NCBI GenBank assembly: GCA_965116055.1
Contig: OZ220466.1
Span: forward strand, 2,790,001-2,854,000
Direction: 5' to 3'
From: Bin55 sp965116055
GTDB taxonomy: Bacteria > Pseudomonadota > Gammaproteobacteria > Pseudomonadales > Azotimanducaceae
DNA: 64,000 nt
The notes below the pieces were generated by a model. It saw nothing but the letters and a program-made list of their open reading frames with translations, made no database searches and was not told the origin of the DNA. Position numbers and translations under genes: made by a program. Each line of letters begins with the position of its first letter. Positions within the stretch are counted from its first letter, which is position 1. Below are positions 45,136-54,247 of this stretch, piece after piece.

Positions 45136-47418
45136 TTGCCTTTATCTCGAATTGTCATATCAGGGCTCGCCATTGCGATGTGGATAACCGCTTCACAAAC
45201 ATTGGCTCTGGACGAACACCACGAAGACTCCCATACAACGAAAACGACTAAAGAGCATAGTCACGACCACGCACTGTCTTCGCACGAACAATTATCTGAA
45301 GAGCTCATCGTAACAGCGCATCCTCTTTCACAAGACGATGCTGCACAGAGTTATATCGCAATAAGTAACGAACAACTAGCCCGCTTGGTTGCTTCGTCAA
45401 TCGGCGAAACACTTCAGGCCCTACCTGGTATGCGTAACGCTTCATTCGGCTCTGCAGTCGGTCGTCCTGTCATTCACGGGCTGAGCGGCGTGCGAGTAAA
45501 ACCCATGATTGATCGTACGAGCACGATGGATTTGGCCGCCTTTTATGCCGACCACCCGGTCACCATGAGTCCATTCATGGCAAATGCCGTCGAGATCATA
45601 AAAGGACCTAGCACCATCTTATACGGTAGCGAGACAATCGGCGGCATTCTCAATGTGGACTCAGGCAGGTTGCCGAAATCCGCATTAGATCGCAACTGGG
45701 AAGGTCGTGTAACGGCCAGCGGTACGGATAATGCAGCTCGACAGACCTTCGCGGGTCGCATCGACTTGGACCTCAACGATTTCGTGCTTCACGCCGATTA
45801 CGAGACGCGACAGAGTGACGATGTGGATATTCCTGGTTGCTCAGAGTCAACTTATTTTCACGAGCTTGAGGAATCTTTGGAGGATGATCACGAAGACGAG
45901 GACGAGCACCACGACGAAGATGAGCACCACGAAGAGGACGAGCATGGACATGAAGACAGTTGCGGGAGACTACTCAACAGCTATTTCAATCTGACGAATG
46001 GAGCAATCGGTGGTAGCTTCATTAATGATCGCGGACATATTGGTCTGTCCGTCTCGACTAACTCAGGCGATTTCGGCTTACCTATTCCGCATGTACACGG
46101 TGCCCATGACCATGACGATCACGACGATGGGGACGAACATCATGACGATGACGACGAGCATCATGACGATGGGGACGAACACCATGACGATGGAGACGAA
46201 CATCACGACGAGGACGAGCACCACGACGAAGATGTACCTACGAGCTTTCTAGATTTCGAGCAGCAGCGGGTGGATTTCGAACTAATGCGAGACGACTTCA
46301 ATGAAGCAATTGACCAACTTCGCATTCGCATCGGTGTGAGCGAATACAAGCATGTCGAACAAGATGGTGTCGGTGAGGATGCCGAAGCAAGCCAATTCGA
46401 AAACGATGCCTACGAAGCGCTGATTGATGCCGCGTTGAATCGCGAGCAAACTTCGGTCGTCGGCTTACAGCTCTCAGGCCGCGACTTTCGAATTCAATCC
46501 TCGGGTGAGACCCCTCTGCAAGCAGACGAAACTCGCCTAGGCGTTTCCTGGTTACGCGACCAGGATCTTGGCACAGGCGCACTAGAGATAGGTGCGCGGT
46601 TCGAAGAAAAACGCATAACGTCGCCTGATTTCGATAAACGAAACTTCACGACTTACGCACTCTCCGTTGGACTTCTATCCGATCAGTCACGCAATTGGAA
46701 ATTCAAAACAGAAATTGCCCAGTTAACTCGTTCGCCAGCGATTGAGGAACTGGCCAGTCGTGGTGTTCATTTGTCAACGAATTCCATTGACATTGGCAAT
46801 GCCGATCTAGGTAACGAATCGCAATTAGGCTTTACCGTCGGTATGTCTGGAAGCGTTAACCGAATTGATCTTGATCTCACTGCATTCCATCGCCGATTCA
46901 ACGACTTTATCTATCTCGCAAATACCGGCGAATTCGATCATGGCACATCTATACGCACCTATCGCCACCGGGATGCCAATTTCACTGGGATAGACGCCCT
47001 TGCTATCTACCACACCCCATTATTCGAGCAGACAGAACTGGATCTCAAACTTCAATACGATACCGTGTCAGTTACAACGGACCGTAGTTCAAAAAAACGC
47101 TTGCCGCAAATGCCTTCTGCTCGCGTATTGCTAGGTGCAACGCTTGAGCGGCAAGCATTTTTTGCGGACTTGAGTTGGTCCCATAATGCCGCGGTCACCG
47201 AGCCAGCACAATTCGAATTGCCGACGGACTCGTGGACCGATCTCTCCATGCTAGTCGAATACACGATTGAAGGCATCGGTACAACCTCGGATCTAGTGTT
47301 GTTTCTTCGCGGCAAAAATTTGACAGACCAAGAGCAACGTAATCACGTGTCGTTCGTTAAGGATCAGGTACCACTCCCGAGCCGCATGTTTGAACTTGGG
47401 TTCCGACTTCGAACGTAG
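45136..47418 (+). CDS. TonB-dependent receptor of ZnuD type with His/Asp-rich loops
   Basis: 760 residues, TTG start at 45136 giving the signal peptide MPLSRIVISGLAIAMWITAS; ATG 45178 would remove most of it. The mature N-terminus is His-rich (EHSHDHALSSHEQ), followed by the TonB box ELIVTAHPL and a plug domain (GMRNASFGSAVGRPVIHGLS, GVRVKPMIDR, IIKGPSTILYGSETIGG). Two extracellular-loop segments, about residues 246-275 and 322-368, consist of DEHHDD-type repeats. ZnuD-type zinc receptors have His- and acid-rich loops, so uptake of zinc or another transition metal is likely. The protein ends in an FRLRT barrel strand. Confidence 0.92.
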   Translation: MPLSRIVISGLAIAMWITASQTLALDEHHEDSHTTKTTKEHSHDHALSSHEQLSEELIVTAHPLSQDDAAQSYIAISNEQLARLVASSIGETLQALPGMRNASFGSAVGRPVIHGLSGVRVKPMIDRTSTMDLAAFYADHPVTMSPFMANAVEIIKGPSTILYGSETIGGILNVDSGRLPKSALDRNWEGRVTASGTDNAARQTFAGRIDLDLNDFVLHADYETRQSDDVDIPGCSESTYFHELEESLEDDHEDEDEHHDEDEHHEEDEHGHEDSCGRLLNSYFNLTNGAIGGSFINDRGHIGLSVSTNSGDFGLPIPHVHGAHDHDDHDDGDEHHDDDDEHHDDGDEHHDDGDEHHDEDEHHDEDVPTSFLDFEQQRVDFELMRDDFNEAIDQLRIRIGVSEYKHVEQDGVGEDAEASQFENDAYEALIDAALNREQTSVVGLQLSGRDFRIQSSGETPLQADETRLGVSWLRDQDLGTGALEIGARFEEKRITSPDFDKRNFTTYALSVGLLSDQSRNWKFKTEIAQLTRSPAIEELASRGVHLSTNSIDIGNADLGNESQLGFTVGMSGSVNRIDLDLTAFHRRFNDFIYLANTGEFDHGTSIRTYRHRDANFTGIDALAIYHTPLFEQTELDLKLQYDTVSVTTDRSSKKRLPQMPSARVLLGATLERQAFFADLSWSHNAAVTEPAQFELPTDSWTDLSMLVEYTIEGIGTTSDLVLFLRGKNLTDQEQRNHVSFVKDQVPLPSRMFELGFRLRT
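46108..46238 (+). repeat. Imperfect 21-bp tandem repeat within the receptor gene
   Basis: About six units of GACGAACAYCAYGACGATGR encode DEHHDDG/D. A second shorter block lies at about 45890-45945. The repeat number may vary by slippage in steps of seven residues, leaving the frame intact. Confidence 0.75.
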
Positions 47419-47490
47419 CATTGATCGCTCGTATCTTGGCATGCCTCAATACCAGCCGGCCTTCTTCAGCGTTAAACGAAATGAATTGAC

Positions 47491-48483
47491 ATGACAACAA
47501 AATCCCGCGAAATCCATCTCGTCGAATATCCGAACAGCATACCAGCACCGGATCAGTTTCAACTCGTTGAACAGGATGTATCCGATCCTGGTACCGACGA
47601 AGTACTTGTCCGGAATCGCTGGATGTCCGTTGACCCAGCGATGCGGCCGCGTCTCTCTAATGGCCAACAACCATTGCATCAAGTCATAGGCGGCGGCGCG
47701 CTTGGTACGGTGATCGCGTCCAACCATAGTGGATTCAAAGAAGGCGATATCGTGCAACATGGGTCCGGTTGGCGCGAATATCACCTATCCGACGGCTCCG
47801 ATCTTGAGTCACTTGAGCCAGCCGGTTTCCCGGAAACACTCTATATGCATGTGCTCGGCACCACAGGTTTCACGGCCTGGGGCGGGATGCTGATAACAGG
47901 TAAACTCCAAGAGGGCGAGAATGTCTTCGTTTCCGCTGCGGCGGGAGCCGTTGGTTCGGTCGCCGCGCAGGTCGCCAAACTGAAGGGCTGCTATACGATA
48001 GGTTCGACGGGATCTAACAAGAAATGCGCGTGGTTACGCGACGTGCTTGGTCTTGACGCAGCGATTAACTATCGCGAAGGTGTATTGCGCAAGAATCTGA
48101 AAGCTGCCGCACCCAATGGCTTGGACATCTACTTCGATAATGTGGGCGGGGATCACCTTGACGCGGCGCTCCCACGAATGAATACGTTTGGGCGGATACC
48201 TATCTGCGGCATGATCTCCGCCTACAACAATTTCGGCGCTATATCAACGGGCGTCACGACCCTATCGAACATGGTATATCAACGCATTGTGATGCAAGGA
48301 TTCGTAGTGTGGGACTTTAACGACCGAAAAGATGAATTCCTCGACGACATGCGCGGTTGGCTGCGCGCAGGCAAGTTACACTACGAAGAAACGATCCATG
48401 AGGGTATTGAAGCTGCACCCGATGCCCTCATCGGCTTATTTACCGGGCAGAATACCGGCAAGATGTTGGTAAAACTCACTTAA
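47491..48483 (+). CDS. NADP-dependent oxidoreductase, PTGR1/curcumin-reductase type
   Basis: 330 residues of the zinc-free medium-chain reductase family. MSVDPAMRPRLSNG is the family's M-S-x-D-P-x-M/R motif, VSAAAGAVGSVAAQVAKLKG the nucleotide-binding site, FDNVGGDHLDAAL and FVVWDFNDRKDEF the later signatures. These enzymes reduce the double bond of alpha,beta-unsaturated ketones and aldehydes. ATG at 47491, 72 bases after the receptor stop on the same strand. It is followed by a strong hairpin and a convergent gene. Confidence 0.9.
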   Translation: MTTKSREIHLVEYPNSIPAPDQFQLVEQDVSDPGTDEVLVRNRWMSVDPAMRPRLSNGQQPLHQVIGGGALGTVIASNHSGFKEGDIVQHGSGWREYHLSDGSDLESLEPAGFPETLYMHVLGTTGFTAWGGMLITGKLQEGENVFVSAAAGAVGSVAAQVAKLKGCYTIGSTGSNKKCAWLRDVLGLDAAINYREGVLRKNLKAAAPNGLDIYFDNVGGDHLDAALPRMNTFGRIPICGMISAYNNFGAISTGVTTLSNMVYQRIVMQGFVVWDFNDRKDEFLDDMRGWLRAGKLHYEETIHEGIEAAPDALIGLFTGQNTGKMLVKLT

Positions 48484-48499
48484 AGCGAGCTGGAACAGT

Positions 48500-48534
48500 T
48501 GCACCTGTCGCTACGCAAGGTAGCGACAGGTGCA
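48500..48534. terminator. Strong hairpin between convergent genes
   Basis: Arms of 15 bases, 48500-48514 (TGCACCTGTCGCTAC) and 48520-48534, pair perfectly around GCAAG. It sits between the stop of the reductase gene (48483) and the stop of the sulfhydrylase gene (48545), where a bidirectional terminator is expected. Neither side has a clear T-run, so termination is inferred from the position and the stem. Confidence 0.6.
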
Positions 48535-48544
48535 TAAATCGTCG

Positions 48545-49816
48545 TTAAACCGCGGCAAGCGCTTGGTCGAGATCCTCAAGGATATCGTCCAGATGCTCAA
48601 TGCCAATCGACAGTCGAATCATCTCGGGAGACACGCCAACACTTCGTTGTTCGGATTCGGTCAATTGCCGATGTGTCGTTGATGCCGGATGGCACGCCAG
48701 CGATTTGGCATCACCGATATTTACAAGTCGTTTGAACATCTTCAAAGCATCGTAAAACTTCACACCTGCGTCGAAACCGCCCACTACGCCGAAGGCCAAA
48801 ATGCCCGACGCTCGACCATTCATATAGCGTTGTGCTAGTTCGTAGTAACGATCGCCTTCTAAACCCGCATAGCTAACCCATTCAACTTTTGATTGATTTT
48901 GTAGGTGTTTGGCTACTGCCATAGCGTTATCACAATGCTTCTCCATTCTCAGGCTAAGCGTTTCAATCCCCTGCATAAGTAGAAATGCATTGAACGGCGA
49001 GAGTGCGGAGCCTGTGTTGCGAAGCGGCACAGTTCGCGCGCGACCGATATAAGCCGCGGGACCGAGCGCTTCGCTATACACCACACCGTGGTAGCTTGGC
49101 TCAGGCGTCGTAAACATCGGATAACGTGCTGCGTTGCCAGTCCAATCAAACTGACCACTGTCAGTGATCGTGCCACCGAGAGAATTTCCATGGCCGCCCA
49201 TGTACTTGGTCAGCGAGTGTACGACGATATCGAAGCCGTGGTCAATAGGTTTCAACAAGGCTGGTGTGGCAACCGTGTTATCTACGATCGTCGCGATACC
49301 GTGCGCGTGCGCCATGTCAGCAAGCGACCTCAAATCGACGATGTTCCCTGCGGGGTTCCCGATGCTCTCACAAAAAATCGCTTTGGTGCGATCGTCCACC
49401 AACTTCTCAAGATCTTCAGCGCCATCGCCCTCGGCGAACCTAACCTCAATGCCTTGTTTAGGCAACATGTGCGCAAACAGCGTATAGGTACCGCCATATA
49501 ACTGCGGAACGGACACAATATTGTCGCCTGTCTCCGCCAAGTTCAATATCGAATAGTTGACCGCCGCAGAGCCGGCTGACAGTGCCAGCGAACCCACACC
49601 TTTTTCCAATGCGGTCACTCGTTCTTCAAGAACCGCCTGGGTTGGGTTCATGATGCGCGTATATATATTGCCTGGGACTGCTAAATTGAAAAGATCCGCG
49701 CCGTGTTGGGCGTCGTCGAATTCGTATGCGACGGTTTGGTAGATAGGCACGGCAACCGCATGGGTCGTAGCTTCCGATTCGTAGCCGCCGTGAATGGCAA
49801 TGGTTTCGTCTTTCAA
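48545..49816 (-). CDS. O-acetylhomoserine sulfhydrylase / aminocarboxypropyltransferase
   Basis: 423 residues from TTG 49816 (MKDETIAIHGGYE), which matches the normal family start; another TTG at 49858 adds 14 residues that do not. Cys/Met-metabolism PLP enzyme: YTRIMNPTQAVLEERV, LSAGSAAVNYSILNL, FCESIGNPAGNIVDL, and the PLP lysine in HSLTKYMGGHGNSLGG. DAKSLACHPASTTHRQL is the C-terminal signature. It makes homocysteine (or methionine) from O-acetylhomoserine and sulfide (or methanethiol). No methionine genes lie nearby. Confidence 0.9.
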   Translation of the reverse strand: MKDETIAIHGGYESEATTHAVAVPIYQTVAYEFDDAQHGADLFNLAVPGNIYTRIMNPTQAVLEERVTALEKGVGSLALSAGSAAVNYSILNLAETGDNIVSVPQLYGGTYTLFAHMLPKQGIEVRFAEGDGAEDLEKLVDDRTKAIFCESIGNPAGNIVDLRSLADMAHAHGIATIVDNTVATPALLKPIDHGFDIVVHSLTKYMGGHGNSLGGTITDSGQFDWTGNAARYPMFTTPEPSYHGVVYSEALGPAAYIGRARTVPLRNTGSALSPFNAFLLMQGIETLSLRMEKHCDNAMAVAKHLQNQSKVEWVSYAGLEGDRYYELAQRYMNGRASGILAFGVVGGFDAGVKFYDALKMFKRLVNIGDAKSLACHPASTTHRQLTESEQRSVGVSPEMIRLSIGIEHLDDILEDLDQALAAV

Positions 49817-49885
49817 AATCGCGCTCTCTAAAACACAAATGCTTCGACCAGCGGTCAAATCGGTGCAAATGATAAAAACGACTAG

Positions 49886-50605
49886 CTAGAACACGCGGTG
49901 ATAGTCGACAATGAGTGAGTTATAAAGGCGGCAAAGCGCTTCGTAGTCCCACTGAAGACTATACCCTGTGAACTTTGAGCGTAGATCATCAACACCCTGG
50001 TGCCAGCCAGCCAGGACACCTTGCCAATGAGTACCCACGCCACCAGGTTGAATATCGACAGTCGACTTCGCTCCTGCCAGAACATCTGTTGGCACAACCA
50101 GATCGGGTGCCATGTAATCTCGCAGCGTAAAAAGCGTACCACCTTCACTAGAAGCTAAAATGAACCAGGTCCACCCACCAGCTACCGCGTCGAAACGAAG
50201 CTCGTAACCTTCCTTGAAGATGCCGATACGACCGTGCCATCCTCGCGGCGCGAAATTGAACAGAGCCCCCGGTCGCGCTTCAAATTCCGCCTCGAACATC
50301 CATGTCTGAAGTTTCTTCGGATCAGCGAGAAATTCCCAAACGACCCGTCGATCCGCAGGTATTTCGCGCTCGTATGAGGCCGTATGCGTATCCAAAAGAA
50401 TGGCAGATTCTTGCATGAATGTATGCAAATGCATCCAGTCTCTAAATGCATGATCCTTGGCAAATGCGTCCAAGGCGGACTGATCCGAGGCATCCTTCGC
50501 CGCGTACGCAGCTTCTTTGATACATGCAAGCGATCCTTCAATCGACTCAAGTGCGCGGTCACGCATGTGTGAGGTTACGTGGATCTGGTTGCATCGGGAC
50601 GCCAT
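49886..50605 (-). CDS. SRPBCC/AHSA1-like protein with N-terminal helical extension
   Basis: 239 residues. Residues 1-70 are helical and not recognised. From YEREIPADRRVVWEFLADPK with KLQTWMFEAEFEARPGALFN the pattern is that of an SRPBCC (START-like) domain, and THWQGVLAGWHQGVDDLRSK is its C-terminal helix. Such proteins bind hydrophobic ligands or Hsp90-type clients; here no ligand can be named. The gene lies 69 bases upstream of the sulfhydrylase gene on the same strand. The start is uncertain; MRDRALESIEG at residue 14 is an alternative. Confidence 0.75.
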   Translation of the reverse strand: MASRCNQIHVTSHMRDRALESIEGSLACIKEAAYAAKDASDQSALDAFAKDHAFRDWMHLHTFMQESAILLDTHTASYEREIPADRRVVWEFLADPKKLQTWMFEAEFEARPGALFNFAPRGWHGRIGIFKEGYELRFDAVAGGWTWFILASSEGGTLFTLRDYMAPDLVVPTDVLAGAKSTVDIQPGGVGTHWQGVLAGWHQGVDDLRSKFTGYSLQWDYEALCRLYNSLIVDYHRVF

Positions 50606-51057
50606 CGCAAGTCGTCATGTCCCACTCCAACGTGTACTCAAGGTACACGCGAGCATGTCCGATGCATACACGAGTTAACGTTTCGTTAACAACTTCCTTG
50701 GGAACCCGCTTCAGGTCGTAGAACTCGTCAGACTCATACGCACAGCATACACATTAAAGTCACGCGCATGACACATGGTCGCTTTCGTGTGTTTTAGTTG
50801 CGGGCCTCCTCACGCTGCAACGCGCATCGCGTAGCTCATACCCGCGTTCCCGTCCAGCCCGTTAGATCTTGTCCGTCTCGAATCCTTGCAATAGCGACGG
50901 CTTACGCCCCAAGTCTCGTAGACGTATCGCTCAAAGACCGCATCCCGTGCATGGCGCCCTGATGTCCAAGCCCATCGCCGCGCCTTTGATCTGAATAAAA
51001 ATAGCGGTATGGGACGCTTCATGGTCAAAGAGCCTACGCCAAAGATTCACCAGAAAA
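50606..51057. other. Intergenic region, nothing recognised
   Basis: About 450 bases between two leftward genes. A short reverse-strand frame at 50810-51028 has no family resemblance. Promoter of the SRPBCC gene must lie near its left end. No RNA or repeat was seen. Confidence 0.45.
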
Positions 51058-52989
51058 TCACGTAGCACCTACATCTTGGTGCGGCCGTGCGTACAAGCGA
51101 ACTGCTTTCTCTACGTTCATACCACTCGCGACCAGAGCTTCAAGGGAGTAAATCGGCGATTGGCGAAATAAATCGTCGATTTCCTCTCGCAAGCGTTTCA
51201 GCGCAGGATCCATATTTGACGTCGGTACGCTAACTAAGCGTTGGAGCGCATCCATTGCCAAGCCAACACAAAATACATTCCTATCAGTGGCGAGGACCAT
51301 TTTCAAGCACTTGATCAGATCCGACAACGCGGTGCCGATCTTATCAGCGCCGTGTGAACACAGTATGACCAAGGCCCAAAGTGCGTTTTCCCGCACGACC
51401 GAGCGTACGGGTTCGTAGCGCGCTTGACCGTAATCGAACCCTATGCCTTCGCACACATCGCAATCGTCATGCGGCCGGACCATCTTGATGTGACGACCTT
51501 GGGCGCGGTCCATACTAAGTCGATTCTTCTCCTTGCGCAGACTCCGAACCAGATCCAACGTGCACTGACCAATCAGACACTCAATATGGTCAACCTGACT
51601 CCCGAGCGCACGTCGACCAAAACACCCGAGTGCATCAGCCGCAACCGAACGCACATACACCGAAGGATCGTTCAACAATCGCTTGCCGAGCGCTATCGCT
51701 GTGCTAGCTTCCAAGGTGCCTGCAGAGCCAAGGCCGAAAGTCGCAGCCTTGCGCACCCAGCGCGCTCGCGACTCAATTCCGCTGAGTAACGCGTTGGTCG
51801 CATCCTCGCCAACCGCGATTAACCCATACAACGCGGCCCGACGCACGTTTTCGCGATCGCTGTACAAGCCGACTTTAAGAATCTCCAGTGCTCGCGTGCG
51901 GTCCACATGCTCCGCGAGGCGATAAGCGGCCCCAATGCGCACGGGCTCGTTCGTATCGCCCTTAGCTACGATTTGCCCTCGCAAGGTATTGATGCCCACT
52001 TGCTCCCGCTCGAGATCACTAGTTCGCGAAGTAGACCCTCGCCCCGTAAGCGTCCACCTGTAGTGGTAGCGCCATACCGTTGCTACACAGTCTGGCACAT
52101 GCTCTATTTTCTGTCCTGTCAGCGCATCGAATGGCAATGGCCCCAAATTCGGTAGCGAGATATCTCGGCTACCACCTGGTTCAGTCGTGCGATACAGCCA
52201 AAACCGCCACATAAACCTCGGGTTGTCTTTCCAAGTCCGCCAGTCGTCACGCCGATGGTTGCCGCGATGAATGAGATTGTGGGAATACAACACGACACTC
52301 CCCGCCTTGAGCGGCCCTACCTCAAAAGGTCGACACAGAGGCCATGCAAGATTCGATACCGCTTCACGCATGCGCACATCGTGGTCAGTCGTGCGATTAA
52401 CGATGTCCGCTAGCGCATACTCCGAGCGCGGACCGCTGATAGGCACTCTCTCCATACCACTTAGGTGGTAAGCAAAATCCAAGTGGTCAGCGCCTGCGAA
52501 GTTGTCGTGGTTTTCTTCGTGGTTAAAGGTCCAATACTGCGAATAGGGTACCGTAGCTGTTGGACCCATATCTTCGCGCACATCTTGCGGGTAATACAAC
52601 ATTTCAATCTGCACGGCTTGATGATGCCGCTGCTTACGCATGTTGTACGGTCCGTTATCATCTTTATGCCAGTGTTGATCGTTCGATCCGCTAATGAAAG
52701 GTGTGTTATGGGTAAACGGCACAATAGCGTAGTTAGGACCCAGCAAGCGCTCGCACGCTTCGCGAACGCCCGGTGAGTTCGTAATCGCAAGAATATCTGG
52801 TATGAGCTCCGCAGTAATGCGTGTTTTATGACGGAACGCGGCCAGCTCTTGCTCGAATATCCGCTTGTGAGTCGCCGGTGGTACTCCGAGCGACTCCGGC
52901 GCGAGCACGATGAGGCCTCGCGAAACAAATTCTGCGACGTACTGAGAGCTTGGCGTTGAGGTAATCGGCGGCGAATCAAGGATTTCCAT
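51058..52989 (-). CDS. Phytanoyl-CoA dioxygenase-like protein fused to HEAT repeats
   Basis: 643 residues. The first 280 form a PhyH-type Fe(II)/2-oxoglutarate oxygenase: HxD in QHWHKDDNGPY (H108, D110), the distal histidine in SHNLIHRGNHRR (H241) and a following arginine. From about residue 345 there are HEAT/PBS-lyase-type repeats: NVRRAALYGLIAVGEDA, WVRKAATFGLGSAGTLEAST and VYVRSVAADALGCFGRRA, and more in the C-terminal part. HEAT repeats usually bind proteins, so the oxygenase may act on a carrier- or protein-bound substrate. ATG at 52989. Cytoplasmic. Confidence 0.85.
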   Translation of the reverse strand: MEILDSPPITSTPSSQYVAEFVSRGLIVLAPESLGVPPATHKRIFEQELAAFRHKTRITAELIPDILAITNSPGVREACERLLGPNYAIVPFTHNTPFISGSNDQHWHKDDNGPYNMRKQRHHQAVQIEMLYYPQDVREDMGPTATVPYSQYWTFNHEENHDNFAGADHLDFAYHLSGMERVPISGPRSEYALADIVNRTTDHDVRMREAVSNLAWPLCRPFEVGPLKAGSVVLYSHNLIHRGNHRRDDWRTWKDNPRFMWRFWLYRTTEPGGSRDISLPNLGPLPFDALTGQKIEHVPDCVATVWRYHYRWTLTGRGSTSRTSDLEREQVGINTLRGQIVAKGDTNEPVRIGAAYRLAEHVDRTRALEILKVGLYSDRENVRRAALYGLIAVGEDATNALLSGIESRARWVRKAATFGLGSAGTLEASTAIALGKRLLNDPSVYVRSVAADALGCFGRRALGSQVDHIECLIGQCTLDLVRSLRKEKNRLSMDRAQGRHIKMVRPHDDCDVCEGIGFDYGQARYEPVRSVVRENALWALVILCSHGADKIGTALSDLIKCLKMVLATDRNVFCVGLAMDALQRLVSVPTSNMDPALKRLREEIDDLFRQSPIYSLEALVASGMNVEKAVRLYARPHQDVGAT

Positions 52990-53323
52990 GGCTCAATCGT
53001 TAGTTTGACTAGCTACTCGTCGTCAACTCAATCCTGGAAGGTACGCTTCGTGAAAGTCAATGCGTAGCCCTCAAAGAGAGATCCAGCGATTTAGTACGTC
53101 ATACGGTGAAGTAAAGCTATTTTGCCCACTTACACGAACTGCTCGTTACAACTTAGTGAACGTAGAGGCCTGCTGCACCTCCTTACAAGCAACCTAATTC
53201 AATTTTCCAATTGCTCGGGGCCGATGTAGATTGGTTAAGTTAACTGACTGTGTTTTCTTGGTTCATATGATTTATATAGGTGCGACATCGCGTAAAGATT
53301 GATCGAGCCGCTGGAATTTTTTA
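52990..53323. other. Intergenic region between divergent genes
   Basis: About 330 bases between the PhyH-HEAT gene and the aldolase gene, which point away from each other. It holds both promoters. It is AT-rich near 53200-53320. No specific site or RNA was recognised. Confidence 0.45.
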
Positions 53324-54091
53324 GTGAGTAAAACAATGAATCAAGTAAAGCAGGTGTTAAAGAGCGGCAAAACTGCTATCGGTACGACGGCATCGTCCAA
53401 TAGCGAAACTCGATTCCTTGCGGGTGCTGGATTCGATTTTCTATTGTTCGATACCCAACATTCGCCAGTTGAAATCAAGACTCTCACAGCTGCTGTAGGC
53501 GCGATGCGAGGGCGTACCGCTTCCCCTATCGTACGCGTCGGTGAGAATCAGGCAGACCAAATCTGTTATGCCCTTGATATAGGCGCCCGCGGGATCGTCG
53601 TACCCATGGTTAATTCAGCGGATGAAGCCGCGCGAATGGTCAGCTCTTGTCGATATCCGTTCGATGGTGTGCGCAGTTCCGCTGGCATGCGCGGTGAGTG
53701 GGGTGAATTCAAAGACTATCGTGAATACATGGATGCCGTTAACGATCAGCTACTCATAGCGCCAATGATCGAAACCGTGCAAGGCATGGACCATCTTGAT
53801 GCGATCGTGCAGGTACCTGGAATAGATGTTCTGCTTGTTGGGCCGTCCGATCTTTCAATCAATTTAGGCGTGCCACTTGACTATACCAGTTCTACTTATC
53901 AAAATGCGCTTGCTCGTATCGGCAGCGCATGCCAAAACGCTGGTATTGCGGCAGGTATGTTTTTCGTCCCACCGGGGATTGCACCGTCTCAGCTCGTCAA
54001 CATGGGCTACCGCTTCTTCACCCTACCGTGGGAAGGATGGGCAACGCGCGGCATCGCAGAAGGTATCGCTGCGCTCCAAAACTCATTTTAG
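53324..54091 (+). CDS. HpcH/HpaI aldolase family protein
   Basis: 255 residues, GTG start at 53324, or ATG at 53336 (MNQVKQVL). FDFLLFDTQHSPVEIKTL, RGIVVPMVNSADEA, RYPFDGVRS, LIAPMIETVQGMDHLD with the metal-binding Glu and VLLVGPSDLSINLG with the metal-binding Asp are the class II pyruvate-aldolase signature. These enzymes cleave 4-hydroxy-2-oxoacids to pyruvate or related oxoacids plus an aldehyde. The exact substrate is unknown. It stands alone between the PhyH-HEAT gene and the large cytochrome-like gene. Confidence 0.9.
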   Translation: MSKTMNQVKQVLKSGKTAIGTTASSNSETRFLAGAGFDFLLFDTQHSPVEIKTLTAAVGAMRGRTASPIVRVGENQADQICYALDIGARGIVVPMVNSADEAARMVSSCRYPFDGVRSSAGMRGEWGEFKDYREYMDAVNDQLLIAPMIETVQGMDHLDAIVQVPGIDVLLVGPSDLSINLGVPLDYTSSTYQNALARIGSACQNAGIAAGMFFVPPGIAPSQLVNMGYRFFTLPWEGWATRGIAEGIAALQNSF

Positions 54092-54247
54092 GTCCACTGC
54101 CAACCTCTTCCTTACCACGTGAGCGATCAAGTCTAGGTAACCAACCACCGATAAGAGGGCATTTTTCACGCTTGAACCACCAAGCAAAGTGAATTAGAAT
54201 AAAAGTAACTGCAGCTCGACCTTTAGCAGTCGGAAGGCATATAGGGG

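Noticed and set aside
46108..46238. Tandem repeats considered as a CRISPR array
   Set aside because: Units are contiguous 21-bp coding repeats without spacers, inside a receptor gene.
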